In this document: positions 41,168 through 49,494 of the stretch, piece by piece | How positions within the stretch are numbered: the stretch's first letter is position 1 | Layout of the letters: each line of letters starts with the position of its first letter | Origin: Rhodoglobus sp. | Lineage (GTDB): Bacteria > Actinomycetota > Actinomycetes > Actinomycetales > Microbacteriaceae | DNA: 64,000 nucleotides | Reading direction: 5' to 3' | Assembly: GCA_025464445.1 (NCBI GenBank) | Contig: JAODLY010000037.1 | Coordinates: 1 to 64,000, forward strand | The notes under the pieces: model-generated | What the model saw: only the letters and a program-made list of their open reading frames with translations | Told to the model about the DNA's origin: nothing | Database searches by the model: none | Position numbers and translations under genes: made by a program

Positions 41168-43006
41168 ATGAAGCGCATTCTGCAATCGCTCGTACTGGCC
41201 TCGATCGCCCTCATGTCGATAGTCGGCTTCGGGGCCGCGGCATCCGCCGCCCCGCAGGCACCAGCGGGCCCAGGCATCGTCACGGCGGGAGTGGACGACT
41301 TCTCGTTCGCGAGCTTCGACGCCGACTACTACTTCGACACCGACGCGGACGGTAGGTCGACGCTCACCACTGTCGAGACATTCGTCGCGAGCTTTCCCGC
41401 GATCGACCAGAACCACGGGATGAAACGGGCGATTCCGGCGGACTACCAGGGCGTGCCGACAGATGTCTCGGTGCAGTCGGTAACCGACGGCCAGGGCAAC
41501 GCCCGCCAGTTCAGCGTGGCGACCGACGACAACGGGTTCGTCGTCGTCACGAGTGCCGCAGCTGGCTACGTGCACGGCGACCAGGCATACGTCTTCACCT
41601 ATACCCAACACAACGTGACCCGCTACTTCCCGGACACCAATGACGACGAGCTGTACTGGGACACCGTCGGCACCGGCTGGGCACAGGACTTCGGCCCGGT
41701 CACAGTGCGTTTCCATGTGCCCACGGCCCTCGCGGGCTCGCTCACCGGAAGCAATGCCTGCTACCAGGGCTATGAGGGCAGCAACACCCCGTGCCAGCTC
41801 ACCGAGGCCGCCGAAGACGGCGGCACTGTCTTCACGGCCTCCGTCGAGAGCCTGCTTGCCTACCAGAACGTCACGGTCGCGCTCGGGTTCCCGCCACACA
41901 CCTTCACAGCACGGGATGACTCATACGTCGCGTCCCCCGCCGGTGGCTTGCAGATCCTGAGCGTGCTCGCCGCTCTCGCGGCCCTCGTGCTGGCGATCAT
42001 CCTGCGCGCGACCTCGCTCGCGGACGGCAAGGGCAGGCCCACGATCATCGCCGAGTACACGCCGCCGAAGGCGCTCGACGTCGTGACCGCGGCGGTCATC
42101 CTCAAGCGCACGACGAGGGCTGCCGCCGCCGAGTTCGTCGACCTCGCCGTCAAGCGCAGGATTCGCATCATCGAGACGGAGAAGCAGGGCTGGTTTTCCC
42201 GCGGCACCACCTACCTGCTCGAACTCGTGGACTCCGCTGGGCTCGCCGGCTCCGCGCTGAAGTTCGCGACCGCGTTGTTCGGCTACGAGCTCGTGCCGGG
42301 CACCGGCTACCTGATGAGCGGCAAAGACATCCAGTTGAGCCAGCAGGTGCGGGCGATAATCCAAGCTGAGGTCTCCGGCGGTGCCGCGAAAGGCCTGCGC
42401 AAGAAGCCCAGGTCCGGCCCATCGCTGCTCGTGGCCCTCATCGCGATCCTGGGAGGAGTCGGCACCTTCGTATTCGGCTTCAACCTGATCGGTGATTCCC
42501 GTGGGGGCGTGCTGCCGTTCGTGTTGCTCATCCCTGCGGCTGTTGCCGCATTCATCGTCTTCAGGCTCGTCTTCCGCTCGCCCCTGTCTGACAAGGGTGC
42601 GGAACTGCGCGACCATCTGAAGGGGCTCGAGCTGTACATCCGGCTCGCCGAGGCCGACAGGCTGCGGATGCTGCAGGGCCCGACCGGCGCAGAGCGGGAT
42701 GCCGTCTCGACGAGCGACCCTCGGCAGGTGCTCGACATCTACGAGAAGCTGCTGCCATACGCCGTGCTCTTCTCCCTCGAGCGGCAGTGGGCTGTCGAGC
42801 TCGGAAAGTACTACACCGAGCAATCGCCCGACTGGTACTCCGGCTCCGGCGCCTTCAACGCCGCCATCTTCGCCTCGGGCATCAGCAGCCTGTCGACATC
42901 GGCTTCGACCTCGTACTCCGGCAGTTCGTCGAGCAGCTCGAGCGGCGGCTCAGGCGGCGGGTCGTCGGGTGGTGGCGGCGGTGGCGGCGGCGGTGGTGGG
43001 GTTTAG
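41168..43006 (+). CDS. DUF2207 membrane protein with poly-Gly tail, copy 1
   Basis: 612 aa. Signal peptide (residues 1-28, ending ASAAPQA), extracytoplasmic DUF2207 domain (about 35-250) rich in aromatic residues, a membrane helix near 265-285, a cytoplasmic middle domain, a helix pair near 420-460, and a C-terminal tail of Ser and Gly ending in a long Gly run. GAAGGAG precedes the ATG. A paralogue of the same length and layout lies at 53679. Function unknown; Gly-rich tails often mediate surface or self-association. Confidence 0.85.
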   Translation: MKRILQSLVLASIALMSIVGFGAAASAAPQAPAGPGIVTAGVDDFSFASFDADYYFDTDADGRSTLTTVETFVASFPAIDQNHGMKRAIPADYQGVPTDVSVQSVTDGQGNARQFSVATDDNGFVVVTSAAAGYVHGDQAYVFTYTQHNVTRYFPDTNDDELYWDTVGTGWAQDFGPVTVRFHVPTALAGSLTGSNACYQGYEGSNTPCQLTEAAEDGGTVFTASVESLLAYQNVTVALGFPPHTFTARDDSYVASPAGGLQILSVLAALAALVLAIILRATSLADGKGRPTIIAEYTPPKALDVVTAAVILKRTTRAAAAEFVDLAVKRRIRIIETEKQGWFSRGTTYLLELVDSAGLAGSALKFATALFGYELVPGTGYLMSGKDIQLSQQVRAIIQAEVSGGAAKGLRKKPRSGPSLLVALIAILGGVGTFVFGFNLIGDSRGGVLPFVLLIPAAVAAFIVFRLVFRSPLSDKGAELRDHLKGLELYIRLAEADRLRMLQGPTGAERDAVSTSDPRQVLDIYEKLLPYAVLFSLERQWAVELGKYYTEQSPDWYSGSGAFNAAIFASGISSLSTSASTSYSGSSSSSSSGGSGGGSSGGGGGGGGGGGV

Positions 43007-43011
43007 CCGCG

Positions 43012-43386
43012 TCAGCTCGCCATGACGAGGTAGCCGATCAGGCTCGCTACGGCCAGCAGGATGAGCCCCCAGAGGGGCGCCGGCCAGCTGCGCCGTGCCC
43101 GAGCGAGGCGCACGAGGAAGATGATCGTGGTCACGCCGAACGCGACGCTGCTGCCCACGAGGGCGATGGCGAAGCCGACATCGATGCTGCCCCTTGCCGA
43201 GGCGGGTACCGTCGCGGCGGCATCGACGCCATACAGGTAGAGGGCGTAGACGGCGAGGAAGCCGATGAGCAGCTCCGCGATGAAGATCACGAGGCCGATG
43301 AGGGCGTCGAGCCCACGCTCAGAACCGTCGAGCTTGCGTCGGCCAGACAGCAGTGTCGCGCCCGCGAAGTTCTGGTTGAGGGACAT
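43012..43386 (-). CDS. Small membrane protein, unknown
   Basis: 124 aa with three hydrophobic helices (about residues 28-50, 68-90, 102-122). Common in Microbacteriaceae as a DUF6121-like protein, from memory only. ATG 43386 has TAAGCT 7 nt upstream on the minus strand. Its stop lies 5 nt from the convergent DUF2207 stop. Confidence 0.72.
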   Translation of the reverse strand: MSLNQNFAGATLLSGRRKLDGSERGLDALIGLVIFIAELLIGFLAVYALYLYGVDAAATVPASARGSIDVGFAIALVGSSVAFGVTTIIFLVRLARARRSWPAPLWGLILLAVASLIGYLVMAS

Positions 43387-43392
43387 GGGCTC

Positions 43393-43398
43393 AGCTTA
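43393..43398 (-). promoter_or_regulatory. -10 element TAAGCT (minus strand)
   Basis: Ends 7 nt before ATG 43386, in the 17-nt gap after the upstream gene. Confidence 0.4.
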
Positions 43399-43403
43399 CG
43401 GCG

Positions 43404-44123
43404 CTACTTCGCGGCCCCCGCCGCCCAGTCGACGACCACCTCGTTCGGTTCTGCGCCGAGTTTCGCGTGCAATCGCGCCCCCGGGAAGACGAGGGGCAGC
43501 GCGCTCGCCGGCACGGCATTGCCGACCTGGATCTGGTACGGGGTGTCGACGCCTTCGGCGACAGTCAGGGTCAGGGCGTGCACCGGATCGCCCTTGGAGT
43601 TGAGCACGCCGATCTTCTCGTCGGCAACGAGCACGACGACTATCGGCTTGCCATTCGCGAGGATCTCGGCCGCACTGCCTTTACCCGTCGACTCCGGCAG
43701 CCGAACCTCAGGCGGCTCCGTCGCGAAATCGATCGCGACGCGGGAGTGGTCTGCGGGGTCCACGCGCACGGCCACGACGATTCCGGGCTGCGACAGCTGC
43801 GGGATGCTTACCTCCTGCACGCGTTGCGACACAGTCGCCTGGTAAGGCTTCTGCCCGTCGAGCATGACATTGAGCGTGAATGTGCAGTTGCGCTCGGTCA
43901 GGCCGTTCATTATCGAGATAGTTGTTCCGGATGCCTGGATGCCGAGCAGTTCGCCTCGCGCGAGTGTGCCGTTCGCGATGAGTTCGGTGTCAACGCCTCC
44001 CGTAATCTGCCGGAATCCCTGTGCCAGGTCGTCGAAGAAGCCCATTGCAGTGCCCTCTCTCGGGGCATCGGCAGTCGCGATGCCACCGGCCACAGCGTAC
44101 TGGGGCGACGGCTGGACGTACAT
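43404..44123 (-). CDS. Unknown soluble protein
   Basis: 239 aa with no signal peptide or membrane segment. Predicted mostly beta, with repeated segments of the type ELIANGTLARGELLGI and AAEILANGKPIVVVL, suggesting a duplicated domain. Two starts are possible: ATG 44123 (AAGGAAG site) and ATG 44045 (GAGAGAGG site, MGFFDDLAQGF), the latter giving 213 aa. No family recognised. Confidence 0.7.
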   Translation of the reverse strand: MYVQPSPQYAVAGGIATADAPREGTAMGFFDDLAQGFRQITGGVDTELIANGTLARGELLGIQASGTTISIMNGLTERNCTFTLNVMLDGQKPYQATVSQRVQEVSIPQLSQPGIVVAVRVDPADHSRVAIDFATEPPEVRLPESTGKGSAAEILANGKPIVVVLVADEKIGVLNSKGDPVHALTLTVAEGVDTPYQIQVGNAVPASALPLVFPGARLHAKLGAEPNEVVVDWAAGAAK

Positions 44124-44128
44124 AGACT
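44123..44128 (+). promoter_or_regulatory. -10 element TAGACT
   Basis: Begins on the start codon of the divergent gene and ends 8 nt before ATG 44136. Confidence 0.35.
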
Positions 44129-44135
44129 TCCTTTG

Positions 44136-44507
44136 ATGAGTGCCAGCTACCCCACCCGTTCCCGCCGCACGGCACTTGCCCCCGGCATCCTCGCGGCCAT
44201 CGCCCTTTTGGTGGGGGTGGCGCTGATCGCCTCCGACGGCTTCACGGTCATCCGCTATGTCGTGTCGATCCTCGCGCTCATCGTGGCGTGGTTCGCGTGG
44301 CAGGCGCGGCAGTGGTGGTGGATCGTGGGTCTCGTGCCGATCGCCGTGCTGTGGAATCCGGTGTTCCCCATCGATCTTGGCCAGCCGGACCTGTGGCTGG
44401 GCCTGCAGTACGTCGCCGTGCTCGTCTTCCTGGCCGCCGGTATCCTCATCAAGGTGGCAGACACGGACGGGGGAAAGACCCCGGCCAAGGGCGCAAAACG
44501 GCGCTGA
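44136..44507 (+). CDS. Small membrane protein (DUF6804-like)
   Basis: 123 aa, four hydrophobic segments (LAPGILAAIALLVGVALIA, VIRYVVSILALIVAWFAW, WWWIVGLVPIAVLWNPVFP, LQYVAVLVFLAAGIL) and a basic tail. The WNP motif after the third helix is typical of a family I recall as DUF6804. Starts 12 nt from the divergent gene at 44123. Function unknown. Confidence 0.72.
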   Translation: MSASYPTRSRRTALAPGILAAIALLVGVALIASDGFTVIRYVVSILALIVAWFAWQARQWWWIVGLVPIAVLWNPVFPIDLGQPDLWLGLQYVAVLVFLAAGILIKVADTDGGKTPAKGAKRR

Positions 44508-44693
44508 AGGCCGCGAGGCACGCGATGTCGGCGGTTTCGGCGTAGGATGAGCACAACATCGGCAGAGCCCACCAGCCGCATCGCGACTGGGTCTGGTTTC
44601 CTCTCGCAGGTGCCGTCGCCCCGGTCCACCACCTGGGTGACTTCTATCCCGCATACCCGTGCCAGGCCGCAGCGGCCGACACTAGGAGACTAA

Positions 44694-46892
44694 GTGGCAA
44701 CATCCGGGCAGGCCGAATCCGGCCAGCGCAAGCGGCAGCGACCGGCACGTCAGCAGGGCGCGAGCCAGCGGCAGGCGGGCAACCAACGCCGCAAGGTGCG
44801 CCCCGGCGACGATATCGGCGTAATCCCGGTGCTCGCGCGTGCCGCTCGCGAGGTCGAGACAGCCGTTCAAAAGGGTCCGCTCAAGCCGGCGAACCGTGCC
44901 CGTTTCCAGGTGGCTGCGCTCCTGCTGCGTGAGGAGCGCACGCGCGTCAAGGGCGACAAGAGCCTGACCGAGGCTGAGCGCGCCAACGAGCAGAAGCGGC
45001 TCGACGGGCTAGCGGGCATCCTGGCGAAGACTGCCGCCCGCGACACCAGCCTCATCGCCATGCTCGCCGACGACGCGCCGGTCACCGCGGCAGCGAGGGC
45101 GCTGCGCCGCGACCTGCTGATCGCCGCCGGGGTGGAGCTCAGCCCCGACGAACTCATCATCACTACCGAACCGAAGCCGATCGACAAGCAGGTCGAGAAG
45201 CAGGTGGTTCCTGCGTCCGTGCGGGCGATGCAGATGTCGAACCCGTTCCTCGCACCCGATTTCAGCGCGGTGGCGCACAAGCCCGCGACGATCAACCGGC
45301 TCGGCAACTGGGAGCTCATCGAACCCCTGTTCCGCTCGTTCGAGTACGGCGCAGGCGGGGGAGCCGCCACCATGGACCTCCCCGAAGCGACATCCCTGCG
45401 CACCCAGGGCGACCTCGAGATGATGCGCCACCAGGCGCGGTTCGTCGAGGAGGTCAAGAAGGGCCATCGCACATTCCTGCTCGCAGACGAACCCGGGTTG
45501 GGCAAGACCGCGCAGGCGCTGCTCGCGGCGCACGTCTCCAACTCGTACCCGCTGCTTGTCGTCGTGCCCAACGTCGTCAAGACGAACTGGGCGCGCGAGG
45601 TCGAGCTGTGGACGCCGGGGCGCACGGCGACAGTCGTCCACGGTGATGGCAACGATGTCGACGCGTTCAGCGATGTCGTGATCGTGAACTACGAGATCCT
45701 CGACAGGCATGTCGGCTGGCTCGGCCGGTTCGGGTTCAAGGGCATGGTCGTCGACGAGGCGCACTTCATCAAGAACCTCAAGTCCGAACGCTCAAAGCAT
45801 GTGCTCGCGCTGTCGAAGAGCATCAGGGCCGCCTATCCCAAGGCGCTCATGATGGCGCTCACCGGAACGCCGCTCATCAACTCCATCGAGGACTTCCGCG
45901 CGATCTGGCAGTTTCTGGGCTGGATCGACGACAAGAAACCGCTGCCCCAGCTCATGGACAAGCTCGAGGAGACCGGCCTGACGCCCGCCGACTTCGGCTT
46001 CTTCGCCGAGGCGAGGCGCGCAGTCGTCGACATGGGCATCGTGCGGCGAAAGAAGGTGGATGTCGCGGCAGATATCCCCGCGAGGCGCGTCGCCGACATC
46101 CCCGTCGAACTCGACGACGATCTCGGTCGTTCGATAAGGGCAGCGGAGGCGGCACTCACGGCCAGGCTCGTGGAGCGGTTCAACCGGGTGCGCGGGCTCA
46201 AGCCCGACGCGAGCGACAACGAGCTCATCCGCGTGGTCGCCCACGCGGAGCTCGAGGAGTCGAAGGGTGCGACGACCGGGGAGAATGTCTTCACCATGGT
46301 CCGCAGGATCGGGCAGGCGAAGGCGACTCTTGCCGCCGATTACACCTCCCAGTTGGCAAGATCCGTGGGAAAGGTCGTCTTCTTCGCTAAGCACATCGAC
46401 GTCATGGATGTGGCGGAGGAGCACTTCGCCCGGGTGGGGCTCAAGTCCGTCTCGATCCGCGGCGACCAGTCGGCGAAGGCCCGGCAGAACGCGATCGACT
46501 CGTTCGAGTCCGATCCGGATGTCGCGATCGTCGTGGCATCCCTCACCGCCGCCGGCGTCGGGCTCAACCTGCAGGCCGCGTCGAACGTCGTGCTCGCCGA
46601 ACTGAGCTGGACGAGCGCCGAACAGACCCAGGCGATCGACCGCGTGCACCGCATCGGCCAGGAGCTGCCCGTCACGGCCTGGCGCATAATCGCCGCCCAC
46701 ACCATCGACGCCCGCATCGCCGAGTTGATCGACAGCAAGGCCGGCCTCGCCGCCCGCGCACTCGACGGCTCTGACGTGGACGTCGCGGCGGAGTCGAACA
46801 TCCAGCTCGAGGCGCTCTCCAGCCTGCTGCGCGACGCCCTCGCGGAGGGTGGCAACCGGTACAGCGATCGTGCTCTCGCAGGGTCGGAGTGA
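44694..46892 (+). CDS. SNF2-family DEAD/H-box helicase-like ATPase
   Basis: 732 aa. A basic Gln/Arg-rich N-terminus (1-50) and a helical region precede the SNF2 ATPase: motif I ADEPGLGKTAQALL (about 263-275), motif II VVDEAHFIKN (about 352), motif III MALTGTPLINS, and in the C-terminal lobe VASLTAAGVGLNLQAA and QAIDRVHRIGQ. Such proteins translocate on double-stranded DNA and remodel bound proteins. GTG 44694 with AGGAG upstream; a likely -10 TAGGAT is at 44543-44548. The stop overlaps the Stealth gene. Confidence 0.9.
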   Translation: MATSGQAESGQRKRQRPARQQGASQRQAGNQRRKVRPGDDIGVIPVLARAAREVETAVQKGPLKPANRARFQVAALLLREERTRVKGDKSLTEAERANEQKRLDGLAGILAKTAARDTSLIAMLADDAPVTAAARALRRDLLIAAGVELSPDELIITTEPKPIDKQVEKQVVPASVRAMQMSNPFLAPDFSAVAHKPATINRLGNWELIEPLFRSFEYGAGGGAATMDLPEATSLRTQGDLEMMRHQARFVEEVKKGHRTFLLADEPGLGKTAQALLAAHVSNSYPLLVVVPNVVKTNWAREVELWTPGRTATVVHGDGNDVDAFSDVVIVNYEILDRHVGWLGRFGFKGMVVDEAHFIKNLKSERSKHVLALSKSIRAAYPKALMMALTGTPLINSIEDFRAIWQFLGWIDDKKPLPQLMDKLEETGLTPADFGFFAEARRAVVDMGIVRRKKVDVAADIPARRVADIPVELDDDLGRSIRAAEAALTARLVERFNRVRGLKPDASDNELIRVVAHAELEESKGATTGENVFTMVRRIGQAKATLAADYTSQLARSVGKVVFFAKHIDVMDVAEEHFARVGLKSVSIRGDQSAKARQNAIDSFESDPDVAIVVASLTAAGVGLNLQAASNVVLAELSWTSAEQTQAIDRVHRIGQELPVTAWRIIAAHTIDARIAELIDSKAGLAARALDGSDVDVAAESNIQLEALSSLLRDALAEGGNRYSDRALAGSE

Positions 46893-48502
46893 CCGTCGAC
46901 CTGAAAATCGTCGGCCCAGCGGCACACCCGCGCCTCAACGCTCGCGCAGATGTCGTCATCCGCAAGGGGCGCTTCGCCCTTGTCAACGACCTGCTGTCGC
47001 CGCGGGATGCCACGGCGGCAGATCTCGTAGCCATCCACGATGCGCTCGACGCCGCGGGAATCGAGCACCTCCTTGTGCGCCGCGACGACGACCGCGCGGT
47101 CATCGCCGTGGACCGCTCGGCGGCTCCCGCAGTCGAGGCCGCGCTGGTCACGGCGTTCGCGCGCGAGCCGTTCTACTCCAGGGCCGGTTCTGAGGAGGCC
47201 CTGCTCGTAGCAGATGGCGCCATCTCAATCTCGCGCCGGCCAACAGTGCTGCGCCTCTACCGTCCACGATTCTCCAGCGCTGGCAGCCTGCGCTACGGGG
47301 CGTCAACAGCGGTGCGGCTCGAGTTCTGGGAGTTCGGTCCCGAACAGATAGTCGCGCCCGCCGAGAATGCGCTCATGCGCAGGCGGCTGCCGCGCGCTGA
47401 GGCGATAGAAGACAGTGTCGACATGTACGGCCGCAGCTGGAACACGCTCGCCGGCATGTTCGACACGCTCGCGAGCGATGTGACATTCGACATAGACCTC
47501 GTGTTCTCCTGGGTGGACGGCACGTCGTCGGAGTTCCAGCGGGCCCGCGCCCAGCGCATGAAAACCTACGTGGTGGGCGACGGCGACGACTCCGAGGCCA
47601 GGTACCGCCAGATCGACGAACTCAAGTACGCCATGCGCAGCGTCAGGCTGTTCGCCCCGTGGGTGCGGCGCATATTCATCGTCACCGACTCGCCGCGCCC
47701 CGCCTGGCTCGCCGAGCATCCCGCGGTCACTCTCGTGCGCAGCGAGGAGTTCTTCGCGGACCCCGGCGTGCTTCCCACCCACAACTCGCACGCCGTAGAG
47801 AGCCAGCTGCATCACATCGACGGGCTCAGCGAGCACTTCATCTACTCGAACGACGACATGTTCTTCGGCCGACCGGTGCGACCCGAGATGTTCTTCTCGC
47901 CCGGCGGCATCACGAAGTTCATCGAGGCGACGACCCGCATCGGCCTCGGCGAGCCCGATCCGAGCCGCAGCGGGTTCGAGAACGCCGCACGAGTCAACCG
48001 TGCGCTGCTGCGTGAGCGGTTCGGGCGGGTCACGACGCGCCACCTCGAGCATGCGGCCACCCCGCTGCGACGCAGCGTCATGGCCGAGCTCGAACGTGAG
48101 TTTCCCAGGGACTTCGCCCGCACCGCCGCGAGCGCGTTCCGGTCGAGTTCGGATATCTCCGTCACCAACTCGCTCTACCACTACTACGCGCTCATGACCG
48201 GGCGCGCGGTCGTGCAGGAGAGGGCGAGGGTCAAGTACATCGAGACGACCCTCGCGAGTGCGCAGGTGGAGATGGACAGCCTGTTGCGAGACCGTGACTA
48301 CGACTTCTTCTGCCTCAACGACGGCAGCAGACCCGAGATCTCGGTCGGCAGGCGCACGAAAACCGTCAGGACGTTTCTCGAACGCTACTTCGGCATCCCT
48401 GCCCCCTGGGAATCGGACGGGAAGCAGTCGGCTCCGGGCCCGGCTAGACGGGCAGCGGAATCGGCATCGTCATCGGGGGCTCCGGAGACACCCGCGGGTT
48501 GA
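46889..48502 (+). CDS. Stealth family polysaccharide phosphotransferase
   Basis: 537 aa. After a non-family N-terminal region of about 185 residues come the Stealth conserved regions: CR1 FDIDLVFSWVDG, CR2 YRQIDELKYAMRSVRLFAPW with RRIFIVTDSPRPAWL, CR3 FIYSNDDMFFGRPV and CR4 near DRDYDFFCLNDG. Members transfer sugar-1-phosphate to build phosphodiester-linked cell-surface polysaccharides such as capsule. Coupled to the helicase gene by a GTGA overlap. The 3' end overlaps the convergent phosphoesterase gene by 59 nt. Confidence 0.9.
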   Translation: MTVDLKIVGPAAHPRLNARADVVIRKGRFALVNDLLSPRDATAADLVAIHDALDAAGIEHLLVRRDDDRAVIAVDRSAAPAVEAALVTAFAREPFYSRAGSEEALLVADGAISISRRPTVLRLYRPRFSSAGSLRYGASTAVRLEFWEFGPEQIVAPAENALMRRRLPRAEAIEDSVDMYGRSWNTLAGMFDTLASDVTFDIDLVFSWVDGTSSEFQRARAQRMKTYVVGDGDDSEARYRQIDELKYAMRSVRLFAPWVRRIFIVTDSPRPAWLAEHPAVTLVRSEEFFADPGVLPTHNSHAVESQLHHIDGLSEHFIYSNDDMFFGRPVRPEMFFSPGGITKFIEATTRIGLGEPDPSRSGFENAARVNRALLRERFGRVTTRHLEHAATPLRRSVMAELEREFPRDFARTAASAFRSSSDISVTNSLYHYYALMTGRAVVQERARVKYIETTLASAQVEMDSLLRDRDYDFFCLNDGSRPEISVGRRTKTVRTFLERYFGIPAPWESDGKQSAPGPARRAAESASSSGAPETPAG

Positions 48503-49382
48503 GCCGGCCTTCGATGCGGATGCCGGATTGCTCGAGCCGCCGCTGCGTTTCGGCAGCGTCGATGTAGTCGAGTGCCCCGTAGTGCCCGACGGGCACCACG
48601 GAGTGCAGCACCGTCGTTCCATACACGTGCACGAGATTGAATGCCCGTGCGCCGTCGCGACCGCGGGTGCCGCCCGCAGGCACGTTGAGATCCTGCGTGT
48701 AGCAGGTCGCCGAGGCGACAGATACCGGGATGCCCGCGAATGTGCCGGTCGAGCTGTAGTGCAGGTGCCCGGCGATGATGCTGCGCACGTCGCTGCCGAA
48801 CAGCACTTCGGCGAGCCCGCCCTGGTCGCGCAACTCGACGGAGACGGCGAGATCGAGCACGCTGGGCAGCGGCGGATGGTGCATCGCGAGGATGGTGCCG
48901 TGCGGCGCGCGCACCGACAGCTCCTCGGCGAGCCAGTCGAGCTGGGCCTCGGTCACCTCTCCCCAGTGCTCGCCCGGCACCGTCGAATCGAGGGTTATCA
49001 CCCGCAAGCCGTTGACGTCGTAGACACGGTCGATGGTGCGCGCGCTCGCGCGTTCGGCGAGAAGGCCCTCCCGGAACGAGCCGCGGTCGTCGTGGTTGCC
49101 CATCACCCAGATCACCTCGGCGCCGAGCCTGGCCGCGACCGGCTCCACCATGCGCCGCAGGCGATCGTAGGCATCCGGTTCGCCCTTGTCGGCGAGATCG
49201 CCGGTGAAGACGATCGCCTCCGGCCTGCCATTGGAGCCCTCGAGTTCTGCGAGCAGCTCGGCGAGATGTGCCGCGGAGTCGACCGAGTCGTAGAGCTTGC
49301 CTCCCGCCGCGAGCAGGTGCGTATCGCTCAGGTGGAGAAGAAAGTGGTCCGGTCGGGGATACTCGGCCGTTCGGATGCTCAC
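48444..49382 (-). CDS. Calcineurin-like metallophosphoesterase (CpdA-like)
   Basis: 312 aa. Metal-binding motifs in order: LSDTHLLA (DxH), FTGDLADKG (GDxxD), VMGNHDDR (GNHD), AMHHPPLP and AGHLHYSS (GHxH). The arrangement matches class III cyclic-nucleotide phosphodiesterases (CpdA/Rv0805). The C-terminus is Pro-rich. GTG 49382; a palindrome CACTA/TAGTG lies upstream at 49420-49433. Its last 59 nt overlap the Stealth gene on the other strand. Confidence 0.9.
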   Translation of the reverse strand: MSIRTAEYPRPDHFLLHLSDTHLLAAGGKLYDSVDSAAHLAELLAELEGSNGRPEAIVFTGDLADKGEPDAYDRLRRMVEPVAARLGAEVIWVMGNHDDRGSFREGLLAERASARTIDRVYDVNGLRVITLDSTVPGEHWGEVTEAQLDWLAEELSVRAPHGTILAMHHPPLPSVLDLAVSVELRDQGGLAEVLFGSDVRSIIAGHLHYSSTGTFAGIPVSVASATCYTQDLNVPAGGTRGRDGARAFNLVHVYGTTVLHSVVPVGHYGALDYIDAAETQRRLEQSGIRIEGRLNPRVSPEPPMTMPIPLPV

Positions 49383-49494
49383 GGGCTGCCATTCGGGGTC
49401 GAAACAATCGATGCAAACGCACTAACTGTAGTGAAGTGGAGCAGCTTCAAGGCTATTGGGACCCGATGTTAAGCGGCGATTCCCAGAATGGGTG

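Noticed and set aside
39776-41899. Much longer M20 peptidase with a 260-residue N-terminal extension
   Set aside because: The extension lies antisense to the DUF2207 gene, has no similarity, and the ATG at 41107 has a well-placed -10.
42890-43003. Coding microsatellite or CRISPR-like repeat
   Set aside because: The GGN/AGC tract encodes the Ser/Gly tail of the DUF2207 protein; there are no spacers.
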